In this document: positions 23,456 to 34,288 of the stretch, piece after piece | Layout of the letters: each line of letters begins with the position of its first letter | How positions within the stretch are numbered: the stretch's first letter is position 1 | Source: Mycobacterium kiyosense | Lineage (GTDB): Bacteria; Actinomycetota; Actinomycetes; Mycobacteriales; Mycobacteriaceae | Length of the DNA: 64,000 nucleotides | Direction: 5' to 3' | Assembly: GCA_021654635.1 (NCBI GenBank) | Contig: AP025179.1 | Location: forward strand, 744,001-808,000 | Position numbers and translations under genes: made by a program | Notes under the pieces: generated by a model | The model's input: the letters and a program-made list of their open reading frames with translations, nothing else | Database searches by the model: none | What the model was told of the DNA's origin: nothing

Positions 23456-24913
23456 ATGATGTTGCGCTCACGCAGGGTGCTCGGGTCGCTTCGGGTCGTG
23501 ACGGCCTGCCTGGGTGCGGTGCTGATGGTGGCCGGGTGTTCACCGACCGTGGTATCGGGCCGCGCAGTGTCGATTCTCAACGATCCGTTCCGGGTAGGCG
23601 GGCTGCCCGCTACCAACGGGCCCAGCGGTATCCGGCCGAACGCGCCGGCGCCCACCGGGACGGTGGTCAACACCGACAACGGGGCCATCGACAAGTTGGC
23701 GTTGTTGTCGATCAACGACATCGAGGACTTCTGGAAGGCCAACTACAAGGCGCCGCTGAAGGGTTCGTTCAAACCGGTCGACAAGTACGTGTCGTATGAC
23801 TCCGAGGCCCGCAACGGCCCCACCGTGTGCCGCACCGAGACCTATCAGAACGTCAACGCGTTCTTCACCTCCCGATGCAACCTGATCGCCTGGGACCGTG
23901 GCGTGTTCATGCCGACCGCACAGAAATACTTCGGCGACATGTCCGTCAACGGTGTGCTGGCCCACGAGTTCGGCCATGCCCTGCAGGCCATGGCCAAACT
24001 CGTCACCCGACGAGACCCCACGATCGTCTATGAACAACAGGCGGACTGCTTCGCCGGTGTCTACCTCTTCCACGTCGCCGAGGGGAAGTCGCCGCGGTTC
24101 ACACTCAGCACCGCAGAGGGACTCGACCACGTGCTCGCCGGGGTGATCACCACCCGCGACCCGGTGATGGACTCCGACGAGTCCAACGACGACGAACACG
24201 GCTCGGCCCTGGACCGGGTCAGTGCGTTCCAGATGGGCTTCGTCACTGGCACTTCGGCTTGCGCGACCATCACCAAAGCCGAGATCGAACAGCGGCGCGG
24301 CGACCTGCCGACCGCGCTGCGGGTGGACACCGGCGAGACCGGGGAGGTCCAGATCAACGAAGACACACTGAAAACGCTGATGGAGTTGATGGGCAAGATC
24401 TTCGCGCCCAAGAACCCACCCACCCTGTCGCTCAAGCAGGGCGGCTGCTCGGACGCCAAACCCAGCCCGCCGGCGTCCTACTGTCCGGCTACCAACACCA
24501 TCGCGGTCGACCTGTCCGACCTGGCGGCGATGGGGAAGGTCGCCGGTGAGAAGCAGCACAGCCTGCCGCAGGGGGACGACACCGCGCTGTCGATCGTGAT
24601 GTCGCGCTACGCACTGGCGGTGCAGCACGAGCGCGGCCTGCCGATGCAGAGCCCCTGGACCGCGCTGCGTACCGCGTGCCTGACCGGCGTCGCGCACCGC
24701 AAGATGGCCGAGAACATCGAACTGCCGTCGGGCAACTCGCTGGTGCTCACCGCCGGTGACCTCGACGAAGCCGTGGCCGGTCTGCTCACCAACCACATCG
24801 TCGCCAGCGACGCCGACGGCACCAGCGTGCCCGCCGGCTTCACCCGGATCGCGGCGTTCCGCTCCGGCGTAGTCGGCGACTTGGACGGTTGTTACTCGCG
24901 CTATCCAGGGTAG
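23456..24913 (+). CDS. lpqM: Metalloprotease lipoprotein LpqM
   Basis: An exported lipoprotein of 485 residues with lipobox MVAGC (Cys near 28) and a zinc-protease motif HEFGHALQ in GVLAHEFGHALQAMAKL. A conserved EQQADCFAGVYL follows, supplying the third ligand in this class of neutral zinc peptidases. It belongs to the Rv0419 family; the substrate is unknown. Two ATGs are adjacent in frame (23456 and 23459). It follows the lpqL pair on the same strand after about 125 bases. Confidence 0.93.
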   Translation: MMLRSRRVLGSLRVVTACLGAVLMVAGCSPTVVSGRAVSILNDPFRVGGLPATNGPSGIRPNAPAPTGTVVNTDNGAIDKLALLSINDIEDFWKANYKAPLKGSFKPVDKYVSYDSEARNGPTVCRTETYQNVNAFFTSRCNLIAWDRGVFMPTAQKYFGDMSVNGVLAHEFGHALQAMAKLVTRRDPTIVYEQQADCFAGVYLFHVAEGKSPRFTLSTAEGLDHVLAGVITTRDPVMDSDESNDDEHGSALDRVSAFQMGFVTGTSACATITKAEIEQRRGDLPTALRVDTGETGEVQINEDTLKTLMELMGKIFAPKNPPTLSLKQGGCSDAKPSPPASYCPATNTIAVDLSDLAAMGKVAGEKQHSLPQGDDTALSIVMSRYALAVQHERGLPMQSPWTALRTACLTGVAHRKMAENIELPSGNSLVLTAGDLDEAVAGLLTNHIVASDADGTSVPAGFTRIAAFRSGVVGDLDGCYSRYPG

Positions 24914-24924
24914 AGTTTGCCCCT

Positions 24925-25389
24925 GTGACCGACCAGCCACCGGGCTACCCGCCGCCACCGCCGGGTGGCTATGGGTATGAACCGATGCCACCGCAAGGCG
25001 GGTACGGCTACGAGCCGCCGTCACCGCCGATGTACGGTTATCCGCCGCCGATGGGCGGCTACCCCGTGCAGCAGGGCACCAACGGGATGGCCATCGCCGC
25101 GCTGGTGTGTGCCCTTGCCGGGCCTTTTCTTTGCGGCATCCCCACCATCTTGGGACTGATCTTCGGGTTCCTCGGGCTCAGTCAGATCAAGACGAGCGGA
25201 CAGCAGGGGCGTGGCTTGGCGATAGCCGGGATCGTCATCAGTGCGGTCACACTCGTCGCCGGGATCATCCTCTCCATCGCATTGGTGGCCCTCAACCAGT
25301 CGGAATCGCGGCACCGCCACCAGCACGATGACGACTACTACAACAGCGCCCCCGCTGCGGCGATGATCTTGCCACGCCTGGGCGGTTAG
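24925..25389 (+). CDS. Proline-rich DUF4190 membrane protein
   Basis: A 154-residue protein. The first 55 residues are a Pro/Gly/Tyr-rich repeat (YPPPPPGGYGYEPMPPQ). Two hydrophobic segments of DUF4190 type follow (NGMAIAALVCALAGPFLCGIP and LAIAGIVISAVTLVAGIILS), joined by the GFLGLSQIKTSGQQGRG loop. It ends in a His/Asp-rich tail. I chose the GTG at 24925, 11 bases after lpqM; the frame extends upstream into lpqM. Function is unknown. Confidence 0.8.
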   Translation: MTDQPPGYPPPPPGGYGYEPMPPQGGYGYEPPSPPMYGYPPPMGGYPVQQGTNGMAIAALVCALAGPFLCGIPTILGLIFGFLGLSQIKTSGQQGRGLAIAGIVISAVTLVAGIILSIALVALNQSESRHRHQHDDDYYNSAPAAAMILPRLGG

Positions 25390-25568
25390 CTCGCTTTCGC
25401 AATGCCGGAGAACGTCTCGAGTTCGGCACCCGCTGGCTCAGCGCCGAAAAGTTCGGGACCGCTTTCCGGTCGTGGCCGTGGTCGGCGGTGTGACAAATCT
25501 TCAGCTGTTCATCACGTTGGCAGCAGAGTTGAGCGGCCAGCTCGGCTGAATCTCACTTCCGTTGTAAG

Positions 25569-25910
25569 TCAATAGATCTCGGGGTGGGGCACCATGTGCT
25601 CGGGCTCATCGCTGAGCTGCTGGCCGTTGTGCACCCACATGATCGCCGCCCAGGTGAGCAGCAGCCAGCCGAGCGCGACCGTCGGGATCGCCCAGGCCCG
25701 CCGGATCAGCAGCGCTTTGCCGCATCCGGCAGTGGAGGCATTAACGTCGTGAGAGATGTGGGCGAGTTGGAAGCCGATGCCGTTCCCGCAGCTGATCTTG
25801 ATGCCATAGGCGTCGTACTGATCCAGGTAGACCGGGAACCACAGCGCGGCCAAGCCGACGAAAGCGAGCAGCAAGCCGACGATTGCGACGTAGATCTGAC
25901 GATGACTCAC
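25569..25910 (-). CDS. Small membrane protein
   Basis: A 113-residue protein with two predicted membrane segments (IYVAIVGLLLAFVGLAALWFPVY and AIPTVALGWLLLTWAAIMWVH). Between them is an outside loop with two Cys (ISCGNG and TAGCGK). I placed the start at the GTG at 25910 because GGAGAAG lies just upstream; the frame extends to a TTG at 25952. It may correspond to the small membrane gene next to lpqM in M. tuberculosis, but I cannot confirm homology. Confidence 0.65.
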   Translation of the reverse strand: MSHRQIYVAIVGLLLAFVGLAALWFPVYLDQYDAYGIKISCGNGIGFQLAHISHDVNASTAGCGKALLIRRAWAIPTVALGWLLLTWAAIMWVHNGQQLSDEPEHMVPHPEIY

Positions 25911-25955
25911 AGCTTCTCCAAGACGAATGTTAATTGTCGATTCGTTGCTCAACGC

Positions 25956-26180
25956 TCAAGTCATGCATACGTTGGAGAACAACAGCACGGGCCACGAGAC
26001 GATGGACCCCAGGAACGACACCGCCAGGTCGGCACCCTGCATCTGGTGCAGGTGTTCGGTGTGCGTCGTCGACCATATCGCTCCCACCAGCAGGTATGGG
26101 GTCCCGACGATAATTCCGACGGCGATGAGCTGGGCCACACTGAGCTGAACACTCAGCACCCGGCGAATTGTGTCCAACAC
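25956..26180 (-). CDS. Very small membrane protein
   Basis: A 74-residue open frame with two hydrophobic stretches (VAQLIAVGIIVGTPYLLVGAIW and LAVSFLGSIVSWPVLLFSN) joined by a short HTEHLHQMQG loop. The GTG start has a weak GGCAAG upstream. It lies 45 bases upstream of the other small membrane gene on the same strand. The hydrophobic pattern supports a real gene, but I recognise no family. Confidence 0.5.
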   Translation of the reverse strand: MLDTIRRVLSVQLSVAQLIAVGIIVGTPYLLVGAIWSTTHTEHLHQMQGADLAVSFLGSIVSWPVLLFSNVCMT

Positions 26181-26279
26181 CTTGCCCCGCCAACCATCGG
26201 ACCGCCCCTCGAATGCCGAATATGTTAATCGACATTCCGGCGGGATGGAAGTTCGGCCAGGTTTTCCCGGGCGCCAGGA

Positions 26280-26918
26280 TCAGGCTCGTCGACCCCGGTC
26301 GCGGGGCAGCAGCCGAAGCGCCGCAGCCACCGCCAGGGCGGGGACGTCGAGCGTCTTCGAGCCCAGGTCGTGGCGTCCGCCGGTGATTTCGACGATCTCG
26401 GTCGGCGCTGAAATCAGCGCCGCCGCCGCGCGCAACTCCGACAGGGTGCCGAAGGCGTCCGACGAGCCGTGCGTGAACACGGTGGGCACCGTGATGCCCG
26501 GCAGGTGCTCGGTGCGGGCGCGTTCGGGCTTGCCGGGTGGATGCAGGGGATAGGACGACAGCGCCAACACGTCGACGGACGCGTCCCCGTCCGCGACCAC
26601 CATCGACGTCTGCCGGCCGCCGTAGGAATGACCACCGGCGACCAGCGGACCCGCGGCGAGACCGCGGCACAGCTCGATCGCCTCGACGATGCCGGCTCGG
26701 TCGGCTGCCGCCGACCCGGACGGCGGGCCCTTCGGGCGGCGCCGCCGGTAGGGCAGGTTGTAGCGGACCGCCAGCCAGCCGTGACGCGCCCACTCGTCGC
26801 AAAACTGTTGCAGCAGTTTGGCATCCCGGTTTCCACCGGCGCCGTGAGTGAGCACGGCGATCCCTTTCGGCGTGCCCGCTGGTTCGTGCGCGATCCCGGC
26901 GATGGCTTCGAGATTCAT
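26280..26918 (-). CDS. Alpha/beta hydrolase (Rv0421c type)
   Basis: A 212-residue cytoplasmic hydrolase of the dienelactone-hydrolase/KANL3-Tex30-like group. Visible features are the oxyanion segment LTHGAGGNRD, the nucleophile elbow GGHSYGGRQ with the catalytic Ser, a likely acid near THGSSDAFG, and the catalytic His in GGRHDLGSK. The substrate is unknown. ATG start. It lies just downstream of thiD on the same strand. Confidence 0.85.
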   Translation of the reverse strand: MNLEAIAGIAHEPAGTPKGIAVLTHGAGGNRDAKLLQQFCDEWARHGWLAVRYNLPYRRRRPKGPPSGSAAADRAGIVEAIELCRGLAAGPLVAGGHSYGGRQTSMVVADGDASVDVLALSSYPLHPPGKPERARTEHLPGITVPTVFTHGSSDAFGTLSELRAAAALISAPTEIVEITGGRHDLGSKTLDVPALAVAAALRLLPRDRGRRA

Positions 26919-26942
26919 AACCCGAGATTCATAACCCGAGAC

Positions 26943-29520
<2,578 letters not shown>

Positions 29521-29634
29521 ATTTTCGGTTGGGCGTCTTCCACGCTAGCGCAGCGCGGCGTCGGAAGGCAGCGGACGCGATGCTCAGCCGTGGGATGGCC
29601 ACCGAGGTGGCCGCCCCGACTGCCGGGTGCGATG

Positions 29635-30354
29635 ATGCCAAACGTGCAGCGTGCCGAGAACGACGCCGCGGCGCCGGGGGGCCGCGAGCAGTCCCCCGAT
29701 CCCGTGCTCGCCCCCGGGGCCGGCCCGTATCTGAACGTGGGCAGCTTCCGGTTCTGGTTCGTCGGGCAACATTGGGAGTGGTCCGACGAGGTGGCCCGGA
29801 TGCACGGCTACGAACCCGGCGACGTGCAGCCCACCACCGAACTGCTGTTGTCCCACAAACATCCCGACGACCGCGCGCACGTGCAGGATCTGCTCGACTA
29901 TGCGCTGCGGTCGGGCGAGCCGTTCTCCAGTCGGCACCGGTTCATCGACACCGCCGGCAACGTGCACGACGCGATCGTGGTGGCCGATCGCATGGTCGAC
30001 GACTCCGGCGCGGTGTTGGGCACCGCCGGGCACTACATCGACCTCACCGAGACCCTGGACGAGACGCGTCAGGAGGTGCTCGACGAGGCCCTGCCCGACC
30101 TCTTCGACAACCGCGCGGTGATCGAGCAGGCCAAGGGCGTGCTGATGTTCGTTTACCGGGTCAGTGCTGATCAGGCGTTCCGCGTGCTGCAGTGGCGATC
30201 GCAGGAGACGAACACCAAACTGCGCGGGCTGGCTACCCAGCTGCTCGCCGAGGTCGCCCGGCTGGAGAGCCCGTCGGCGTCCGTGCAGGGTCAGTTCGAC
30301 CACCTGCTCCTGACGGTGCACGAGCGCATTCCTGCGGAGACCGAAACCGGCTAG
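29635..30354 (+). CDS. PAS-ANTAR signalling protein
   Basis: A 239-residue cytoplasmic protein. A PAS fold covers roughly residues 25-145 (FWFVGQHWEWSDEVARMHGYEPGDV, then HPDDRAHVQDLL and GHYIDLTE). A C-terminal ANTAR RNA-binding domain follows (FDNRAVIEQAKGVLMFVYRVSADQAF, then LATQLLAEVARL). ANTAR proteins act as transcription antiterminators by binding paired RNA stem-loops. The ATG at 29635 is one of two overlapping ATGs. It lies 88 bases upstream of the STAS gene and probably belongs to the same signalling cluster. Confidence 0.85.
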   Translation: MPNVQRAENDAAAPGGREQSPDPVLAPGAGPYLNVGSFRFWFVGQHWEWSDEVARMHGYEPGDVQPTTELLLSHKHPDDRAHVQDLLDYALRSGEPFSSRHRFIDTAGNVHDAIVVADRMVDDSGAVLGTAGHYIDLTETLDETRQEVLDEALPDLFDNRAVIEQAKGVLMFVYRVSADQAFRVLQWRSQETNTKLRGLATQLLAEVARLESPSASVQGQFDHLLLTVHERIPAETETG

Positions 30355-30441
30355 GCTCGGAATCTGGGACGGGAGAGACAGCGGATTCGGGCTGGTGTGG
30401 CTCAGGCCTCCGGCCGATCCGACTCGAGGTGGGCTAAAGCG

Positions 30442-30792
30442 ATGGAACTGTTGGAAGTCGCTCACGAGTCTGGTGAGGCGGCGGTGATCGTGCATGTCAG
30501 AGGCGACGTCGACACCAGCACGGTGGATCAGCTCAGGCAGGCGGGCACTGCCGCGCTCCGGATGGCCGCCGGCCACCCAGCGCGGCTGCTGATCCTGGAC
30601 TTACAGGCGGTCAACTTCTTCGGCAGCGCCGGCTTGAACGCCGTCCTGGACTGTCATGAGGCGGGTGCGACTGCCGGCACCACGGTGCGGGTGGTCGCCG
30701 ACCATAGCCGGGTGCTGCAACCGATCCAGGTCACCGAACTGGACCGTGTCCTCGACATCAGCCCGAGTCTGTCCGACGCCCTGCGACGATGA
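30442..30792 (+). CDS. STAS-domain anti-anti-sigma factor
   Basis: A 116-residue single STAS domain (VIVHVRGDVDTSTVDQLRQAG, LLILDLQAVNFFGSAGLNAVLD). In the usual DSxGL motif the Asp is replaced by Gly (FFGSAGL), but the phosphorylatable Ser remains. Such proteins bind an RsbW-like kinase and free a sigma factor when dephosphorylated. The ATG at 30442 lies after an upstream open stretch. Its stop overlaps the start of the phosphatase-kinase gene (ATGA), so they are almost certainly partners. Confidence 0.85.
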   Translation: MELLEVAHESGEAAVIVHVRGDVDTSTVDQLRQAGTAALRMAAGHPARLLILDLQAVNFFGSAGLNAVLDCHEAGATAGTTVRVVADHSRVLQPIQVTELDRVLDISPSLSDALRR

Positions 30793-32405
30793 CCGAGCTC
30801 CCGATGCGCGACTTCGCGGTCCAGGCCGCCGACTCGGTCACCGGGATCCTGACCGCCGTGCTGGCCTCGCCGCACGGGTGCGGCGGCGCCACCGCGGCTG
30901 CGGTCGGCGTGATGGTCGACGGTGAAGAGCACGTCCGCTTCGAATTCGCCGGCGCGCTCCCTGCCGAGCTCAAGGACCGGTACCACGTCGCCCGGCTGGA
31001 CAGTCCGCTGGTGGGCGTCGACGTGATCACCAGCGGCCGGCGAATGATCATCCCCGACACGTTCGACCTGCCCCCGCGGTACGACCATGCCGTCCGCGAC
31101 ATGGCGGGTTCGGTGCGTGCCTGCGTGGCCCATCCATTGCACTCCGGCAGCGGAAATGTCATCGGCGTGCTGTTACTGCTGTGGTCGAGTGCGCGTACGT
31201 TCAGCGAGGCTGAACTCGACATGTTCGCCCGGATAGCCGATGTCGCCCAGGAGGTGCTGAACCGGCTCCTGCTGACTGCACGCGAACACCGCATCGCCGC
31301 CGACTTCCAGGACCACCTGCTCGACCTCGACCACGGGTCGACGGACGCCGTGGTGGCAGCCGTCTACCAACCGGCCGACGACGCCGCCCGGGTCGGCGGC
31401 AACTGGTATTCGGCGACCAAGCTGACGCCCGGCCGGATCGGTGTCTCGGTCGGCGACGTCGACGGCCACGGGCTGCCCGCCGCGATCGTGATGAGCAGGC
31501 TGCGTGCCGCAGTAACCGTATCCGCGCTGACCGCGGCCGACCCGGCCGCTGTGCTGGAAGCATTGGACAAATACGCGGCCACCGTCGCCGGCGCCCGTTG
31601 CGCGACGCTGGCATACGCCGTCGTCGACAGCACCGGTGAGCGGGACCGCATCAGCTATTCGTGTGCGGGCCACCCGCCTCCGCTGCTGGTGCCGCCGGAG
31701 GAGCATCCGGTCTTCCTCAGCGAAGGGCGGCGGCCGCCGATTGCCAGCGGCGCGGACCCGGTGCCCGGGCGGACCGCGACGGAGTACCTGCCGCCTGGCA
31801 GCCTCGTGCTGCTCTATACCGACGGACTGATCGAGCGGGCCGAAGAGAGCCCCAGCTACGGGTTCGACCGGCTGCGTGCCGCGGCGGCCGAGTGCGCATG
31901 GCTGCCGGTGGGATCGGTGTGTGCTGAGCTGCTGGCCCGGATGAAGCCACCCGGTGGCTACCGCGACGACGTCGTGGTACTCGCGCTGCGGCCCACCCAC
32001 ACCTGTGCGCGCAGTTTCGCCGTGGCGCTGCCCGCCACACCGGACCACATCCCGGTGGGGCGCGGCGCGCTGCGCGATTGGCTGCGGCTGATCACCGTCG
32101 ACCCGGAACGCGAGCAGGACATCCTGTTGGCGACGGGGGAAGCGGTCACCAACGCGATCGAACACGGCAGTCGCTGCGAGTCGCGCCTGACGGTGACGAT
32201 CGAGGCGTTCCATTCGCACGGAACGGTGTCGGTCACCGTCAGCGACTCCGGGTGCTGGACCGGCGACTCGTCCGCCAGTCAGCGCAGTCGACGGCGCGGC
32301 CGTGGCCTCACCATGATCAGCAGGCTGGCCGACCAGGTCGACACGATCCGGACCGCCAACGGTACCCGGGTGACACTGCGGTTCGACCGTGCCGTCGCCG
32401 GTTAG
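30789..32405 (+). CDS. GAF / SpoIIE-type phosphatase / RsbW-like kinase protein
   Basis: A 538-residue partner-switching regulator. An N-terminal GAF-like domain (to about residue 160) is followed by a SpoIIE/PP2C phosphatase (about 185-400) and an HATPase_c anti-sigma kinase domain (about 410-535; GEAVTNAIEHGSR, then SDSGCW and RGRGLTMI). The phosphatase keeps VGDVDGHGL, LLYTDGLIER and YRDDVVVLAL. Its first metal motif reads GGNWYS (Asn205, Ser208) where the family usually has GGDWYD, so activity may be reduced. It overlaps the STAS gene, its likely substrate. No sigma factor gene is next to it. Confidence 0.87.
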   Translation: MTELPMRDFAVQAADSVTGILTAVLASPHGCGGATAAAVGVMVDGEEHVRFEFAGALPAELKDRYHVARLDSPLVGVDVITSGRRMIIPDTFDLPPRYDHAVRDMAGSVRACVAHPLHSGSGNVIGVLLLLWSSARTFSEAELDMFARIADVAQEVLNRLLLTAREHRIAADFQDHLLDLDHGSTDAVVAAVYQPADDAARVGGNWYSATKLTPGRIGVSVGDVDGHGLPAAIVMSRLRAAVTVSALTAADPAAVLEALDKYAATVAGARCATLAYAVVDSTGERDRISYSCAGHPPPLLVPPEEHPVFLSEGRRPPIASGADPVPGRTATEYLPPGSLVLLYTDGLIERAEESPSYGFDRLRAAAAECAWLPVGSVCAELLARMKPPGGYRDDVVVLALRPTHTCARSFAVALPATPDHIPVGRGALRDWLRLITVDPEREQDILLATGEAVTNAIEHGSRCESRLTVTIEAFHSHGTVSVTVSDSGCWTGDSSASQRSRRRGRGLTMISRLADQVDTIRTANGTRVTLRFDRAVAG

Positions 32406-32683
32406 TCGGCTTCCTCCAGGGCTTCGCCTATTTCCTCGAGAATCTGATTGCGGTGGTTGCTGGCCAGCAGGTGTCCGGTCGCGATGACCAGCGCCACCGG
32501 CCAGTCGATCAGTTCGAAGGCCGTCAACGCGGCGATACCGGCGTAGTACGCCAGCTGCTCGGGGTGGGGGACCTGAAGTTTGCCCACCACCGGCAGGTTG
32601 ATTGCGAACGTGTGGCCGGCCCGGACGTGTTGCACCGCTTCTCGCTGCGTGGTACCGCTGGAAGCCTTCTTTTCGGCCATCAT
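32402..32683 (-). CDS. Small mycobacterial hypothetical protein
   Basis: A 93-residue protein. After a polar start (MMAEKKASSGTTQREAVQ) it has HTFAINLPVVGKLQVPHPEQLAYYAGIAALTAFELIDWPVALVIATGHLLA, a mainly hydrophobic stretch, and an acidic end (EEIGEALEEAD). It may be membrane-associated. Two ATGs are adjacent (32683 and 32680). It ends in a 4-base overlap with the phosphatase gene (convergent). I do not know a function. Confidence 0.7.
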   Translation of the reverse strand: MMAEKKASSGTTQREAVQHVRAGHTFAINLPVVGKLQVPHPEQLAYYAGIAALTAFELIDWPVALVIATGHLLASNHRNQILEEIGEALEEAD

Positions 32684-32743
32684 TTGCCTTTCAGTAACGA
32701 AGGGTTTCCCGTCACGCCGGGTGATGGGGTCACCGTCGGAAAT

Positions 32744-32929
32744 ATGACGACGACAGATGCTCGGCTCGACCCGCTCGCCGCGTCATTAGCCGTTTTACTC
32801 AGGCGGCCCCTGACCGAACTCTATGCGCTGCTGTGGCGGGTGGGCGTGCTCGAGGTCGGCACCCGGGCGCAACGGGACGAGTTCCCCGGCCGATCCGCAC
32901 CCGTATACCAACGCCGCCTGTCTAGTTAG
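32744..32929 (+). CDS. Small hypothetical protein
   Basis: A 61-residue open frame (MTTTDARLDPLAASLAVLLR and RPLTELYALLWRVGVLEVGT) with a mainly helical look and no known motif. The ATG is preceded by the weak GGAAAT. It diverges from the 93-residue gene by 60 bases and overlaps the convergent membrane protein by 8 bases. Similar short proteins occur in mycobacteria, but I cannot assign a function and the gene could be a chance frame. Confidence 0.45.
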   Translation: MTTTDARLDPLAASLAVLLRRPLTELYALLWRVGVLEVGTRAQRDEFPGRSAPVYQRRLSS

Positions 32930-33365
32930 TGCTGCGTAGATCGCTGGCGCCGGCGCGCCGGCCGGCGGTCTTCTTCGCGGGGGCCTTGCGCACCGCCTTC
33001 TTTGGCGCTTCCTCGGCGGCCGGCTCGGTGGGAACCGAGGCGAGCTTGGCCGGTGTGGCCACGGCACCCTGCTCGGGCTTCTTGTTCATCCGGCGCAGCA
33101 ACAGCGCACCGCCACCGACGGCCAGCAGGATGGGCCACTCGACCAGCCCCGCCGCGCCGATGGCGCCGAGGGTCAGGGCCGCCGCCGGCGTCGACTTGCT
33201 GCCGGTGCTGATGCCGTGCTGGATTCCCTCGGCGGCGCCTTTGACCCCGCCGACGATGCCGTCGACCGCCGCTCCGCCGACCGCACCGGCGGCCGCCGTG
33301 GTAGCCGACGCCGCACGGCTAACCGTGCGCCCCACAGCGCGAAACGTTCCGTCGACGACACCCAT
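32922..33365 (-). CDS. Ala/Gly-rich membrane protein (Rv0426c type)
   Basis: A 147-residue protein. It opens with an Ala-rich segment (GRTVSRAASATTAAAGAVGGAA). A hydrophobic part follows (TLGAIGAAGLVEWPILLAVGGGALLL). The C-terminus is a Lys/Ala-rich histone-like tail (APKKAVRKAPAKKTAGRRAG) that could bind nucleic acid or lipid headgroups. The ATG at 33365 follows GGGAGTGAAC. Length and place next to xthA agree with Rv0426c. In M. tuberculosis ctpH is next; here that P-type ATPase is absent. Confidence 0.75.
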   Translation of the reverse strand: MGVVDGTFRAVGRTVSRAASATTAAAGAVGGAAVDGIVGGVKGAAEGIQHGISTGSKSTPAAALTLGAIGAAGLVEWPILLAVGGGALLLRRMNKKPEQGAVATPAKLASVPTEPAAEEAPKKAVRKAPAKKTAGRRAGASDLRSTN

Positions 33366-33458
33366 GTTCACTCCCTGACCTCGGTTCTCCTGCTTGTATA
33401 CCCCTCGGCCGCCGACTTCACCAGAAATTACAATGTGGTTCACAGAAGTTTGGGAGCA

Positions 33459-34280
33459 TCACGGGGCCCGCAGGTCGACCAGCACCGGTGCGTGATCGCT
33501 GGGCGCCTTGCCTTTGCGTTCCTCCCGGACGATCTCCGCGTGAACCACTTTCTCGGCCAGCGCCGGCGAGCCGAGGATGAAGTCGATGCGCATGCCCTGC
33601 TTCTTCGGGAACCGCAACTGGGTGTAGTCCCAGTAGGTGTAGACGCCCGGCCCAGGAGTGAAAGGCCGCACCACGTCGGTGAATTGGGCTTCGACAATCG
33701 CTTCGAAAGCCTTGCGTTCCGGTTCGGAGACGTGCGTGCAACCTGCGAAGAACTCGGTGCTCCAGACGTCGTCGTCGGTCGGGGCGATGTTCCAGTCCCC
33801 GACCAGTGCGATCGGGGCCGACGGGTCTTCGCGCAGCCAGGATTCAGCCGTATCCCGCAGCGCGGCAAGCCAATTCAACTTATAGGCGTAGTGCGGGTCG
33901 TCCAGCGTCCGGCCGTTGGGCACATAAAGGCTCCACACCCGCACGCCCGCACAGGTGGCAGCCAGGGCGCGGGCCTCGGCCGCGGCGGCGACGTCGGGTT
34001 TGCTGCTCCAGCTGGGCTGGCCGTCGAAACCGACCTGCACGTCGTGCAGTCCGACTTTGGAGGCGATCGCCACCCCGTTCCACTGGTTGAAGCCGACGTG
34101 GGCGACCTCGTAGCCGAGTTCGTAGAACGGCAGCGCGGGGAACTGCGCGTCCGAGCACTTGGTCTCCTGCATGGCCAGCACATCGACCTCGGCGCGCTCC
34201 AGCCAGCTCAAGACGCGGTCCAGCCGGGAACGGATCGAGTTGACGTTCCAGGTGGCCAGTCGCAGCGTGTCGTGGGGCAC
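33459..34280 (-). CDS. xthA: Exodeoxyribonuclease III / AP endonuclease
   Basis: Base-excision-repair nuclease that cuts DNA 5' to abasic sites. The 273-residue EEP-fold protein shows LATWNVNSIRSRL, the metal ligand in MQETKCSD, LYVPNGRTLDDPHY, GDWNIAPTDDDVW (catalytic Asp/Asn) and the C-terminal SDHAPVLVDL with the catalytic His. The start is GTG at 34280, with ATAGGAGGAGCC directly upstream. It follows the Rv0428c-like gene by 8 bases in the def operon. Confidence 0.95.
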   Translation of the reverse strand: MPHDTLRLATWNVNSIRSRLDRVLSWLERAEVDVLAMQETKCSDAQFPALPFYELGYEVAHVGFNQWNGVAIASKVGLHDVQVGFDGQPSWSSKPDVAAAAEARALAATCAGVRVWSLYVPNGRTLDDPHYAYKLNWLAALRDTAESWLREDPSAPIALVGDWNIAPTDDDVWSTEFFAGCTHVSEPERKAFEAIVEAQFTDVVRPFTPGPGVYTYWDYTQLRFPKKQGMRIDFILGSPALAEKVVHAEIVREERKGKAPSDHAPVLVDLRAP

Positions 34281-34288
34281 GGCTCCTC

